From Mesostigma viride (Eukaryota; Streptophyta; Mesostigmatophyceae; Mesostigmatales; Mesostigmataceae): a DNA stretch of 64,000 nucleotides. The position numbers and the translations under genes were made by a program. Within the stretch, counting starts at the first letter, position 1, and each line of letters starts with the position of its first letter. Below are positions 37,663 to 49,900 of the stretch, one piece after another. The notes beneath the pieces are model-generated. The model was not told the DNA's origin, ran no database searches, and saw nothing but the letters and a program-made list of their open reading frames with translations. The DNA lies in the NCBI GenBank assembly GCA_009746045.1, contig RPFO01000276.1, positions 4,185,707 to 4,249,706 of the forward strand, read 5' to 3'.

Positions 37663-38500
37663 GAGTGTCGAGTGCCGAGTGGTGCTACGTCGCTTCCCCC
37701 AGAAGCCAGGTGAGACGTCAACCTCTCTTGCTGACGAGCTCAAGAACCAGCTTCTTACCCTCATGGGCCTGGTAGGTGAGGTAGAACTGCGTGGGTGCCA
37801 CCGCCTTCCCCACTCACGGGACAAGGCGGCTCCCCCACCAGTCCTACTCACCTTCCCCTCCCCTGAGGATAAGCAGCGGTTCCTCTCTCGTCGCAAGCGG
37901 TTGCACGACCTCACCTGGACGCTGGATGACGACCTCACCCCCGCTCAGCAACAGCAGCGACGCGACCTGTGGCCGGAATACCTCCGCCATAAGCAGGACC
38001 CCCAGAAGCCCAAGGTGTACTGGAGGGGCGGGGACCTGATGATCAACCACAAGATGTGGACGCCCCCAGCGGGCTAGAATAATAGCCCTAGCTTGTAACC
38101 ATTGGCGTCACTGCCGCTAAGGCAGCCATGCCTAGACTGTTGCCTAGCTGTGCCAACCCACCTAGTCACGTGCCGCCAACGCACGGTACACAACCAGCAG
38201 CCATAGCCTTAGCCTAGTCCTAGTACAGCCATGCTACGCCCTGGCTATGTTCAGATTACTTGCCCACGCTCCTTGCTATGATATGCTCACATGGGTCTTA
38301 TTGCACCCACAGTTTGCCGGATCGTTAGCTTGTCCTTTTAGCTAGCCGCGCCCGATTGCAGCTGTGGCATGCCTTTGGCATGAAGGAGATCGCTGGGGGT
38401 CTCTGCCCTTTCTCCTGTAGTGCACACACAGGGATTAAAAGCACTTCGGTGCTCCGTGACTCCCCAACGGGAGCACGAGTTTAATTAATTAATTAATTAA
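37663..38500 (+). mobile_element. second ORF1-only element, 5'-truncated
   Basis: Flanked by the perfect 12-bp duplication TTGGCCCTTGCC (37651-37662 and 38501-38512). Homology to 12198-13017 begins at 37670 after a 7-nt junction filler (GAGTGTC). It keeps the ORF1 C-terminus, the 3' UTR, the stem-loop at about 38450-38476 and the TTAA tail. It differs from the first copy by only a handful of substitutions and small indels. Confidence 0.92.
37670..38077 (+). pseudogene. ORF1 C-terminal fragment with the unbroken C-terminus
   Basis: It encodes the RRM-like domain from ECRVVLRRFPQKPGE to the natural end KMWTPPAG. Because it has C5 where the copy at 12527 has C4, it shows the original ORF1 ending. 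It is truncated and joined in frame to unrelated upstream codons from 37334. Confidence 0.8.
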
Positions 38501-38512
38501 TTGGCCCTTGCC

Positions 38513-41500
38513 ACTTTCAACGCACGTACATGGCTATAGCAGATGGCGACCATAGCTAGCTACCGGGTAGAGGAGCTTGTTGTCTTTTGCATGGCCCATC
38601 GTGCGTCTATTCTAGGGGTGCAGGAGCATCGATCGTCGCACGGTGCCATCTGGCACGGTGACTGAGCACTGAGGCGCCTGGTAGGCGGTTGGCGTTTTTA
38701 CTTCGCTGGCAGTGGTACGCCAGGCCAAGAGTGGTGTTGGCCTTTTGTGTTCGCCGCTGGCAGTTGCCAGCCTCAGCACGCGTAAGTTCTAACCCCACGT
38801 ACGCCTTATGGTGGCACATTTCACCTCAGTCAAGGGGCGGTCTAAACACCAACTCACGGTTGGGGTGGGCTACGCACCCCATAGAGGTCTACCTGAGCTG
38901 GAACTCCAGAAGTTCTTCGAGGACTTGCATAGCCTTGAGGGATCCATCCCAGCCCGCCACTTTTTGGCTGCTCGACGCCAACGCCACGCTCCCTGTAGGC
39001 ACTGCTGCATGGCAGTCGCTTTGCGCCTGCCAGCACGGCTGCTAACGACGACACTCCCCTGTTAATTTCTGCCTTTTTGCGGGATTGCGGGATGGTAACT
39101 TGCTGTCAACTGCCACTTCCAACGTCCCTCACAGGACTTGGTCACTTTTCGGGGCCCTAACGGCCGTCAGGCCTGCCTGGACTACGTGGTGGTACGGCAG
39201 CCCGGCCAGGTGCAATTCGGTTCTGGACAACCGAGTGTTCGACACGCCCACGGTGTTCTCTGACCACCGGTTGGTGCACGACCATTCGGCTCCGGTCCCA
39301 TGTCCCCGAGAGCCGCGCCCGGCCAGTGGCCCGCCCCGACTGGTCTGCTCTACGCCCGGTCCGGGGGGCGGGGAGATCCTGAGGACTGGACGGACGCCGA
39401 GCGCGAGCGGGATCGACCGGTGCCGACGGGAGTACTGCCTGGCGGCCCTGGACGCCCGGGCAGACGTCGACGAGCTGGACAAGGGTGCTCCCAACGCCGC
39501 CATTTTTGCGGGCTTTGCGGCCCGCGCCCCGTTGCCGGCGGCCCGGCCGGCACCTGCCGGTCATGCCCCGCCGCCGCCCCAGCCCGCTCTACCGCCAGGA
39601 CCCCAAGGTCTTGGCCGCCCGGCACCGCCTCATCAAGCGTAAGTTACCGGGACCCGCTGCAGAAACCGATGCTCAAGGGCGGGCCCTTGTGGAGCCTGGC
39701 CTACGAGCACGCTCAGGACGCAGAGGCGGCCCTGAGTGCATCGCAGATGCCTAGGCCTGCATGCCAAGCTTGCAACCAGGGCAAGGACATATGTGGTACC
39801 ACCTTGACCGGCACGGCGGCCGGCGGCAGCGCACACCGGTGGAGCACACGGGGGACGGCACGGCGCCGGTCAGCCTTGACCGCGCTGGTTGGCCCACAAT
39901 GTTTCCTTGACCTAGGTGGGGCTCGCGCCCCCCCCCCGGGCTCCCGCTTCACCCCGAGACGGCCGCCCGTCTCGGCGTTGCAGGACCCCCCCCGCCGCCG
40001 GCGCCCCCCTCCTCGGTCGCGCCGGACTACCAAGTCCCCGCCTTGCAGGAGGGCTGCATGCCTTGCCACCAACGACGTCGTCCACCCCTTCACACTCTGA
40101 AGGAATTGGACGGCGCCCTTATAATTGCTCGCCTGCCGTACGATCGACGCGGCGGTCGGTGCATGCCGACCACCGTTCTGCTGAGAGCTCTGCTGAAGAC
40201 CCCTGCCCCGGCGGTGAGGGATCTTCTGCTGGCGTTCTGCAACCGTGTTCTGCTCTCTGACGAGCCTCCGCCTGCCGAGTGGCAGACGCGGCCATCCGCG
40301 TTATGCTGTATACAAGAACTGGGGCTCTGCTGCTGACCCCGGTAACTATCGGGGTCAGTGTCTGCCTCCAGATCGAGCACCGCGCTGAAGGTCTTCATGC
40401 GCATGATATGCTGCACAGGCTCCGCGCCGCGCTGGACCCACACCTGGGTGAGTCTCAGATTGGTTTTCGCCGTGGTCGTAACACTGTCATGGCTGTAGAT
40501 TTGTCGTGCGCCAGTTGATCAGTGGAGGAGGTGCGTCGCCTTTGCCCTGATGGTTTGCCGCTGGTCTTCATTTTTGTTTCAAGACTATATTGATCAAGGC
40601 CTTTAACACGGTCCTCTGGGAGGCTCTTTGGGCCATCCTAGCTCTGGATCGGGTACCACCAGCCGTTTATTGCTGCCATTCGTCGACTGTATGAGGGCTC
40701 TGACACAGGCAGTAGTACCGACTGTGGAAGGCACCACCCCACCATTCCCCCTTCACCGTACCGGGGGGGTGGCAAGGTTGTGTCCTGTCCCCATACCTGT
40801 TCATTATTGTCGTGGATCACGTCATGCGCCGGGCACGTGCGCGGTTTACTGCTCTTAAAAGGGGTTCGAGCCCGGCTTGGACATCCTTAACAAGCGCGAG
40901 CACGGCGGGCCGGGCCCACTTCAAATGTTCCGAAATGTGTGACACTTTTTGTCGTTTTTTTGACTTTTTCGACGATCGTCACTCTGCAGAGTGATTCGTC
41001 GTGCGAAATCGTGCGAAATTGTGCGAAATTTGCTGAAATCGTGTGAAATTTGCTGAAATCGTGCGAATTTGTGCGAAATTTGCTGAAATCGTGCGAAATT
41101 TCATGTGAAAAATGTCGACGGTAAAAAATTTTGATGTGCACAACGTGTGTGAATTCATGCGAAATTTTTTCAAACGTCACTCCCCAAAACGACCCTTGGT
41201 TGAAATCCATGCGAAATCGTGCGAAATCATGCAAAATTGTGCGAAATCGTGCGAAATCGTGCGAAAATGTGTGAAAATTTTGCGAAAATCACGCGAAAAT
41301 CACGCGAACTCGTGCGAAATTTTATTTTTTTTTTGCGAAAATAGCGAAAAAGTGTCACACACTTGGCTTGGACGGCGGAACATTTGAAGTGGGCCCGGCC
41401 GGCGGGGTTGGCACTGGCTACCGCCTGGCCGACCTGATTTATGCAGACGACACCACCCTCATCGCGCGCCCCGAGCACATTCAGACCTGGCTGGACGTAA

Positions 41501-42441
41501 GTACGTACGGACGTCAGTACTGCCTGGGCTTGGAGTCCAGGGCGGTGGGGAGGTTAGCTGTCAAAACTGAGGCGATGGCGATTGGGGCCTCCAGTCGCCG
41601 CCACCGCTGCCGCGCCTGCTCGACGGGGCGGAGGTCCCGTTCCGCGACCGCTTCAAACTGCTGGGGAGCATGCTCCCTGACACCGCCGACGATGTGGACA
41701 TCCGCATCGGCCTGGCCTGGGCCAGGCTCTGTTCGATCGCTCAACGTACACCTACTGGCGCTCGAAGGGCCTGGGCAAGCACTGCAAGCGCATGCTCTTC
41801 AAGGTCTTCGTCCTCATGGTGCTTACGTATATGGCGCCGAGGCGTGGGCACGCACAGACACACTGGCAGCTAAGCTCGACGGCACGGTTTACAGGATGCT
41901 GGGACGACAGGTCCTGAATGTAGGGTTTTCCCAGCGTAGGTCATTAGAGTCTTTGTATCAAGGTATGCCTCGTATTTCGGACGAGCCTTAGGCAGCGTAT
42001 AGGATAGCATTTGTAGGACATCTTGCTCGCATGCACCAGCCAGGTCAACACCGCCCTTGGTCTGGCCGGCCCCCAGCGGCTTGGCCAACCAGGGCGGCAT
42101 ATTTTGACCTGGCCTGGCCCCAAGGACATTCCCAGGAAGCTAGGTAAACCTGCCATGAACTATACCCAGATGTTGCTGGCCGACCTAGTGGTCCCAGCTC
42201 AGTTTGAACACCGCATCCACTCCCTCTCCCTTCTTTGGACTGCCATGCAGAACAAGAAGCGGTGGCATGCAGCAGATTGTTCAGGCTCACACGCCAGCCC
42301 CTGTGGGCAAGCCACCCCCCCCAAGAGGAAGGGGCGTTTTGCTGAGTAGTGTAGTTAGGATTTTATAGACTAGACAGCTTAGAGTTAGGTTAGTTCGATT
42401 ACGCGGCTTCCTCCACCTCCACCCCCCATCCAGAAATATGT
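38513..42441 (+). pseudogene. decayed near-full-length LINE ORF2 (endonuclease + RT)
   Basis: Endonuclease traces come first. An FNART start lies near 38517, RVEELVVFCMAHRASILGVQEHR near 38560-38635, and the C-terminal LDYVVVR...VFSDHRLV near 39180-39285. From about 39950 the sequence tracks the RT ORF of the 21.4-kb copy with many frameshifts, to the C-terminus near 42345 and a LINE 3' UTR. An ORF1-only element interrupts the start, a MITE interrupts the RT, and a SINE-like copy caps the 3' UTR. Sequence at about 37500-37650 is probably the ORF2 N-terminus cut off by the first insertion. Confidence 0.82.
40909..41399. mobile_element. 491-bp MITE with 24-bp TIRs
   Basis: Ends read GCCGGGCCCACTTCAAATGT (plus TCCG) and its reverse complement. 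CGGCGG flanks both sides (40903-40908 and 41400-41405). The undisturbed LINE copy at about 22306 has GGGCACGGCGGGGTT here with one CGGCGG, which confirms the empty site. The interior is an imperfect array of GTGCGAAATC/GTGCGAAATT and TGCTGAAATC decamers. Confidence 0.93.
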
Positions 42442-42673
42442 CAAGGAGACAACCAGCGCAGGCCAGACATCGGGAGAATCCGGACCATGGTAGCTCGAGC
42501 CTGCCGTTATCTTGTCCGCGTTTTCGAGTCGTTCAGGATGATGAAGATGAATTCATGGTGATGGAAATGTGTAGCCTTGTGCATTGAAATTATGGCTGGC
42601 TTACGTGTAGAGCGACTAGATGACCTAGACGGTGGGGCCGGAAACAGCATGCTTGATCAGGGCGTGTGTTTCG
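42442..42673 (-). mobile_element. SINE-like copy at the LINE 3' UTR
   Basis: Reverse complement of the 34621-34857 element, from CAAGGAGACAACCAGCGC to GTGTGTTTCG. No target duplication was found, and the LINE tail does not resume beyond it, so the junction may be rearranged. Confidence 0.75.
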
Positions 42674-43127
42674 AGCCTAACTGGCCGGGAGTGTCTAGTG
42701 GTGAGCACCATTGCTGCGATCGCCCTCCCATCATTTACGAGGAAATACCCGCAAATGGAAAACCACTGAAAAGGTCTAGCTAGTCATTCATCACGTTAGC
42801 CATGCCATGATTCCAAACGTCCAAGAACTGCACACGGTGCAAAGGCAAAAAGCCGGAGGACAGCACTTTCAAATGTGCGGCGGGAACCAAAAGCCCGCGT
42901 ATGCCAGAAAACATCGTGTTGCTGCAGCGACGCGACGATGTGGACAACGAATCCAGTGCCAAGCTCGGAACGGCCGCAAAGGAGATCTGGCATCGATCAC
43001 AGGGTTCAGATGTGCGGAGATGCTATGCGATCCAGCCGGTCCACGACCTGTTTGTAGAGCTTGTGCCAAGGGGCAGCACCGAACAGATGTGGGTGACGTT
43101 GCAGAAAACACCACGGAGGCATGTTAT
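42674..43127. other. no gene recognised
   Basis: Frames here are short and overlapping with no recognisable domain. The stretch lies between retroelement fragments. Confidence 0.35.
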
Positions 43128-43330
43128 AATTGAATTTAATTTTAATTTAATGCCTCCGTTGGGAGATCATGTAGCACATATTCCTTGCTGGATTCTCTGG
43201 GATATGTGCTACATATACTCCCAACGGAGTTATCAAGGAGACAACGGAGTTATGTTCCTAATTAATTAATTAATTTATTATTTATCAATCTGTCTCACTG
43301 AAATCAATTATTGAATGAAGTGAGACAACT
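43128..43330. repeat. head-to-head LINE 3' tails with a 9-bp SINE-like scar
   Basis: A reverse tail (stem-loop complement CTCCGTTGGGAG at 43154) faces a forward tail (CTCCCAACGGAG at 43218, AATTAATTAATTAAT at 43259). Inside the forward tail, CAAGGAGAC (43234-43242) is flanked by AACGGAGTTAT on both sides (43223-43233 and 43243-43253). Confidence 0.75.
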
Positions 43331-43959
43331 ATGCCTAGACGATCACACAATTCACCTCAACACGTACAGGACTGCGTGACTAATATTGCACCTGCACAGA
43401 AGAAATACTCTACAATTTTCCTCAGCTAGCCACCTGCTGGAGATCAGTCCTAAAAGATTCACAACCGAGCAAAATGGCGAGGAAAATAAGAATGGAGCAA
43501 AATACAACACCAAAATAATTGTCAATTTCATTCAAACTGATGACAGGACAACCACTAACAACGGTGAATTTCCGATAAAGATATTTGCTACTTTGGCAAA
43601 GTCCTATTGCTTGCCATTGAGCCAAATATGCCATGCACCACGACACAGGTGCAAAACAATAAATATTTCAACATGGCTGCAAAAATGATGCAGTACTTGT
43701 TCAGCCAACCACCCCCTGGCTGCAAACAACACGCAATACAAATGGCACATTGCACAATCCATCCCAGCCCCCGTCATGGCATTTTGCACTTTAGCACACT
43801 TGAGACAAGACTAAGCACCCGTGCAATGCCTGAACACCATAAATGGCTCGCTGTAAAAAGTCCCCATGCGCAACCTGTCAAGCTCACCCACAGTCAGCTG
43901 CCTCACTGTCACCCATGGGCAAAATCTTCTTGAGAGCCACCGTCACATCCATCCGTGGA
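43331..43959. other. 3' flank of the PP2C gene
   Basis: Probable 3' UTR and intergenic sequence of the minus-strand phosphatase. A 100-codon plus-strand frame at 43386 is not recognisable and has no support. Confidence 0.4.
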
Positions 43960-46900
43960 TCATGTGTCGCGGTCCTTGGTGACGTAAGACACCACGACGG
44001 TGATGTCATCCATCTTGCCCCCCTTGTAGGACAGGTACCCGGCACTGACCGCCTCGTGCGCAAATGGCGTCATGTGGTTCCTGTCCGCCGACCGCTTGTA
44101 AGCAAAGTTGGCGATGCGCTGCGCCAAGTCGCCCGGGGACAGCCCCGCCTTGATCGCCTTGGTAACAAGGGAGGCGACCTCAGTCGAGTAGACATTGTCA
44201 AATAGGCCGTCGGTGCCCAGCACGATGACGTCCCCCACCATGACAGGAAGTTGGAACACCTGAGGGCACGCACACGCAGTTGAAAGGGAGACCGCCATCA
44301 GTAGGCACAAGGCAGCAAGAAAAGACGGTAAGCATCTATGGGTAAGCATATACACCCCCCGCATTGCTAATGTTGATTCGGTTCAGCTGAAAGGCCCTTC
44401 TGAATTAGACAAGCGTTTTGTTGGTTGGAAGTAGTACTGGACCCGTCCAATTATTACTTTGTTTGGTTGGCTAACATACAACCGTTGAACTGGCTGCGCA
44501 ATTTAATAATTCTTTGTATATTTTGTGTAACCCAGCCGGCTGCACTGCTGTTACCGCCAGTAAAAGCACATTCCTCAGCCAAAGATTTAATATTTCTTTG
44601 TTTTTTACCGCGAGACAAGCGCTTTTGGCAGTCAAACAATATTTATTTACACTTTTTTTGTTTGTTTGGTAGCTAGAAAAACGTCAGGGGAGTAATCTCG
44701 GGTATTAATTATTTGAAAATAATGCATCAATTGTTTTATTTATTGTTTGCAGGTGGTAGATGCCCAGCCTCAAAATTACGATGCCCAGCCTCATAATTAT
44801 CTGGCAAAATAAACAATGCGAGGGGTGAATTGTGCCACGCACCACCAATACAAAATCAAACTGATTTCACGCAAACATAGCAGCCAGGCAGGACACCAAG
44901 GGCCATGCCGCACGGGCGCATGAACTATTTGCAGCACAGGTGGCCTAGCACAATGATTAGGTAGCACAGGTGGCCTAGCACTATGATTAGGTAGCACAGG
45001 TGGCCTAGCACAATGATTAGGTAGCGCCTTGGAACAAAAAACGCATGGAAACCAGTGACGGCCATGGTTGCATGCAGCGTGGCCAGCCCTTTGGTGGATG
45101 CACCATGTCGGTGGGAAGCCCGAAGCGCACAAGGGCCAACATACGGGATGAGCGCAGACGCAAGCAAAACATGTGACGGCAATGCTGCCGACAAGTGATA
45201 CTTCCTGTACCACCATCTTACACCCGCCAGGGACAGTGCTTACATCCACGGCGATGGATCACTGTACGCAGGGGTCACTGTACCCGGCAGTGTTTTTGCT
45301 AACGGACCGCGTGCCGTCATGTGTGACCGCCGACCGCCGGATTTCGGAGCCGGCGGTCACACATGACCGCCGGAATTTGGTGACCGCTGTCACAGGCAGG
45401 CTGCAGTCACAGGTCTAGTCTTGTGACCGTAGCCACCTCTGGCAGCAGGTTGTGGGTCCATCGGCTGGTCAGTGGTCTGTCAGGAAACTTCGAGCTGTAC
45501 AGGTTTCGTCAGAATCAGATTTTAGAATCGGGTTTACTCGACAAGGGAGGTGGGTATTCAGTAGTTACCACTAAAAAGACGTCAGTTAGAAATCGGCTCT
45601 AGTTCAATTCTAGACAGCAGCGACCTTGAGGACCTACAAATCTTATAGGACTTTCGAGTTACAAAATTCCTTATATAAATGAATTCCCTGCGCTCTTGAC
45701 AGCGCGGGAAGTTATTGATGGCTGACGACGTCGAAAACATTATGCTCCTTCTCTAGATCGACTGCCGGGGATAAGCAGCGTGATAATCGCTATGAAAAAC
45801 GGAACAAAATAACAAGCTTTATGTCTAGGTAGCGCTGCTATATTAGGTGGGGACTAAGCTTGCCCTAACATTAAATACGAACATGTCGGGTAATGACAAA
45901 TCGAACATGGCCAGCAAGAATTTAAAAAACCTCTAGTGTACGAGTGGCCTCGGCCTCAGGCAGAGCTAAGGGGGTATGTTTAGTATCGTGGCTCATTCCA
46001 CGAAATTCATCAGGCACAGCTGGCAGCAGCCCTCCTGACGACACCATGCTCGAAGCAAGGCCTGATTCGACACCATCGTCAGGCAACTTGCAGCCGCCTG
46101 GGAATGTGAATAGTGTCGGAGCTAGTCGCCGTTTGGAATCTAACGAGACGAACAGGGGGAAAAGGTCTGGGGCGAGTGGCCATGACTCCTCTTGTGACCC
46201 ATTGCTCCTTTGATCTTTCTTACCTACAATCTTGTGGAAGATGTGGGCATTTGGGTGCCGTGATGGCCTTAAGCCTATGCAAGAAGATGCAAAGTGTCTA
46301 TTAAGTGAGACAACTACTGTGAAGGATGTATGCTATTGTTTTATGTAGCATTTTCAGTCAAGCAGGTAGGATTGAGTTTTTTAACCTCCTTAGCCACTGG
46401 ACCATGCCCCATGGCCCAAGTCGCAGGTGCAATCATTGATGTGTATTATGAATGTGCCATTAGGGTGAGCCAGTTTGTGTTTATGCTCAAGGCTTAAGGC
46501 CCAAGGGTGAAGGGTCATCTAATTTTATTGATGCAAGAATTCCACATAAGTACAAACTACGAAGTTGTGATGTAAGTAGACTAAAGCCAAAGTGCCTATA
46601 ATAGCTGCCTATATAATAGTTGTCTCACATAATACCCCCCCCCTGGGCCCCCCACAAGCCTAGGCTGAGGCATTGAAACGTATAACACATCACACACAGT
46701 GCTTGCAACAAAGGTCATGCGCGACCACGGGATTTTGGTGACCGAGGTCACCGCAACCACGGGATTTTGGTGACCGAGGTCACCGCGACCGAATGATTTT
46801 GGGGGACGAGGTCACCGCGACCGCAGCCCAAAAACCCTTTGCAAAAACACTGGTACCCAGGGTCCATAAGTAGATGACAATGTTCACATCCACCACCGGA

Positions 46901-49900
46901 CACGCGCCCAGGACCATGCTTACATCCGCCAAGAATTTTGCGAATGCTTGGATCCACACGGATCATGACAGTGCTTGCACCCACACAGGGCAACGCTGAT
47001 GCTTGCACCCACACAGGGCAACGCTGATGCTTGCACCCACAAAGGGCAACGCTGATGCTTGCACCCACACAGGGCAACGCTGATGCTTGCATCCACAAAG
47101 GGCAACGCTGATGCTTGCACCCACAAAGGGCAACACTGATGCTTGCATCCACAAAGGGCAACACTGATGCTTGCATCCACAAAGGGCAACGCTGATGCTT
47201 GCACCCACAAAGGGCAACGCTGATGCTTGCATCCACACAGAGGATAACAGTCATGATGCCAACAAGTAACGCTTACATCCGCAGTCTCAGGTGGATCGCA
47301 GATCCCGTGGCCCAGCTGGCGCGGGAAGTTGAAGTAGTGCTGCTGCGAGGGCGACTTGAACACCACCTGGCCCTGCCGCACGAGCATGAAGCCGCTGTCC
47401 CCCAGGTTGGCCGCTTGCAGGCCCTGCTGGGAACGCACGCACGCAGGCGGGCACGCACGCAGGCGCGCACAGACATAAGCGCATGTATGCACACATACGT
47501 GCACAACAGCACGCAGGTGCACACACATTCATCAGCATTGCACCCACGCCACCGGCTCGTAGGATCAGCTCATGTGGTCAGGCGGTTGCCAGGTCAAGTC
47601 CCAGGCACGAGATGAAGTCATGCAGCAATGCTGCGGTGCTGCCAGCAGAAAGCCGAGAAAAACCAGTTGAACTGTGCGAGCATGCAAGGCTGACACGTGG
47701 GAGGCAAGAGGGGAGGCGGGGGGCACCATGGAGATCCGGGACGAAAGCCTATAACATCGCTGTGCCGCCCCAGAAGTGGCACTGCAAAAGTGTACAAAGC
47801 GGATGACGCAGCAACAAGGGTGGCAACGCAAAAGTGGCAGGGTGGATGCATCTCACGCCATGTGCTCACTGATACAACTTCATCGGTGGTTCCGTTGGAC
47901 ACGAACCGCGCCTCGCTCTGCCATTCTTCTTTGATCTGAGCCATGTGTTGCGTGCCTTGTTCTCGTGCACTCACATCCTCGGTGAGAATCATGAGGCATG
48001 CGGTCGACGATCCCGCCGCCACCGTGCGCGCGTGCGCCTCCTTGAGCACCCGCTTGAGGTCCACCCCGCGTGGCGGCTCGCGGCCCAGCGCGTCCCTCGC
48101 GTGGCCCATGAGCATGCGGCTGTACAGGCCAGAGTCCACGCCATACTCAGACCAGCCGCCCACGCCGTCGGCCACGCCCACCGCGTTGTGGGGGGTGTCG
48201 ATGAAGTGCGCGTCCTCGCCCCCCTTGGCGATCTTGTCGCAGTGCGGGAGGGACGCGGCGCCGCTGCGCAACTGAAGGGCTTGCTTCTGGGGGGGAGGGG
48301 GCAATAAGGGGCCGGTTGCGGGCGAGGATGGGGGCAGGGGGGGGGATGGGGAGGGAATGGGGGGGGGGGGGGGGGAGTTGGGATCAGAGGGGTGGGCGAG
48401 GAGGCACCAGATTGAGGGTGAGCGAGACAAGAAAACAGAACAAGCCACGCCCAGCATGGGGAAAGGTCTAAAGGGCTGTAGGGAAGAACGGTAAGGTGCA
48501 CGGCAGCCACAGGGAACTGCCGTCACGTGCCGTCACGTGCCATCCCAAGCCATCACATGCCATCACATGCCATCCCATGCCATCCCATGTCATCCCATGC
48601 CATCACAAGCCATCCCATGCCATCCCATGCCATCCCATGCCATCCCATGCCATCCCATGCCATCCCATGCCATCCCATGCCATCCCATGCCATCCCATGC
48701 CATACCATACCATCCCATGCCATCCCATGCCATCCCATGCCATCCCATGCCATCCCATGCCATCCCATGCCATCCCATGCCATCCCATGCCATCCCATGC
48801 CATCCCATGCCATCCCATGCCATCCCATGCCATCCCATGCCATCCCATGCCATCCCATGCCATCCCATGCCATCCCATGCCATCCCATGCCATCCCATGC
48901 CATCCCATGCCATCCCATGCCATCCCATGCCATCCCATGCCATCCCATGCCATCCCATGCCATCCCATGCCATCCCATGCCATCCCATGCCATCCCATGC
49001 CATCCCATGCCATCCCATGCCACCACATGCCATGAAAGTGCTATCAAAAAGCCCTTATATGCCATCAACGCCATCAAACATCATCTAATGTCGGCGATGT
49101 CAGTAGCAAATTGCTGGGAATTGCGTAGCCACCTGCCATAGCAACCCGCGCGGTAGAAGAACTGTATCACGTGCGGCCTTAGCCAGCCGCCTCCTTGAAA
49201 AGGCGACCACAATGGCCCGCGCGCAGAGGGGAAACAGATACAGTACCACCCGGCACTTGACTGGCACGCACCTATTGCGTTGCTGGCACGCCAGTCAACC
49301 ACTGCACTCACAAGGTGCACATGTGGACCGTAAACTGTGCCACTCCCGTTCCGCAACCGTGCCCATCACCATACATGTGCCGATAATCATCATTTAAAAT
49401 AAAGAAAAAAAAACTCCAGCCACTATCCCTCACCAATGCACGCGTCACGCACGAGCAAGCGAACTCATCAGAGAGGCGTGTTCATCAAATGGCGACTGAC
49501 TTGCTGGCACGTAATGAATATGGGCCAGGGACAGGGATAGGGACAAGGAAAGGTGTGGATGGGCGGGGGGGATAGAAGCAATGCGAGGCAAGCGCGTGGC
49601 ATTATGGAGAGGTATTATGGAGAGGGGAAAGGGAGGTATAGGCAGACTCGGGCGAAAAAAGCCACGAAAACAGCCACGTCCTCAGGGACATGGTGGCATT
49701 ATGAACTGAGGGGGGGAAATATCCCCTATCACGCATGCCAAGAGTTGGATGCACATGCTGGCACACTCCATCCTGGGGCAACCGCGCAGCCTCCGCAGAG
49801 CGTGGATGGCGGCGTGGCGTCCACAAATGGCCTATCGTGCCACTGTCCACAAATAGATTATGGCATCCACAAATAGATTATGGCATCCACAAATAGACCA

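Noticed and set aside
37334-38077. A 247-codon frame as an intact fusion gene
   Set aside because: It crosses the target-site duplication of a 5'-truncated retroelement, so the upstream codons are flanking DNA joined by chance.
46976-47240. Could the 28-bp PP2C repeat be another donor-site array?
   Set aside because: It begins inside the intron and does not contain the exon 3 end or its GTAAGC donor, so it is an ordinary intronic minisatellite.
48496-49141. Long frames of HAIPCHPMPS and GMGWHGMAWD repeats on both strands
   Set aside because: All come from the 10-bp array, which has no stop codon in any register. It lies in a PP2C intron.
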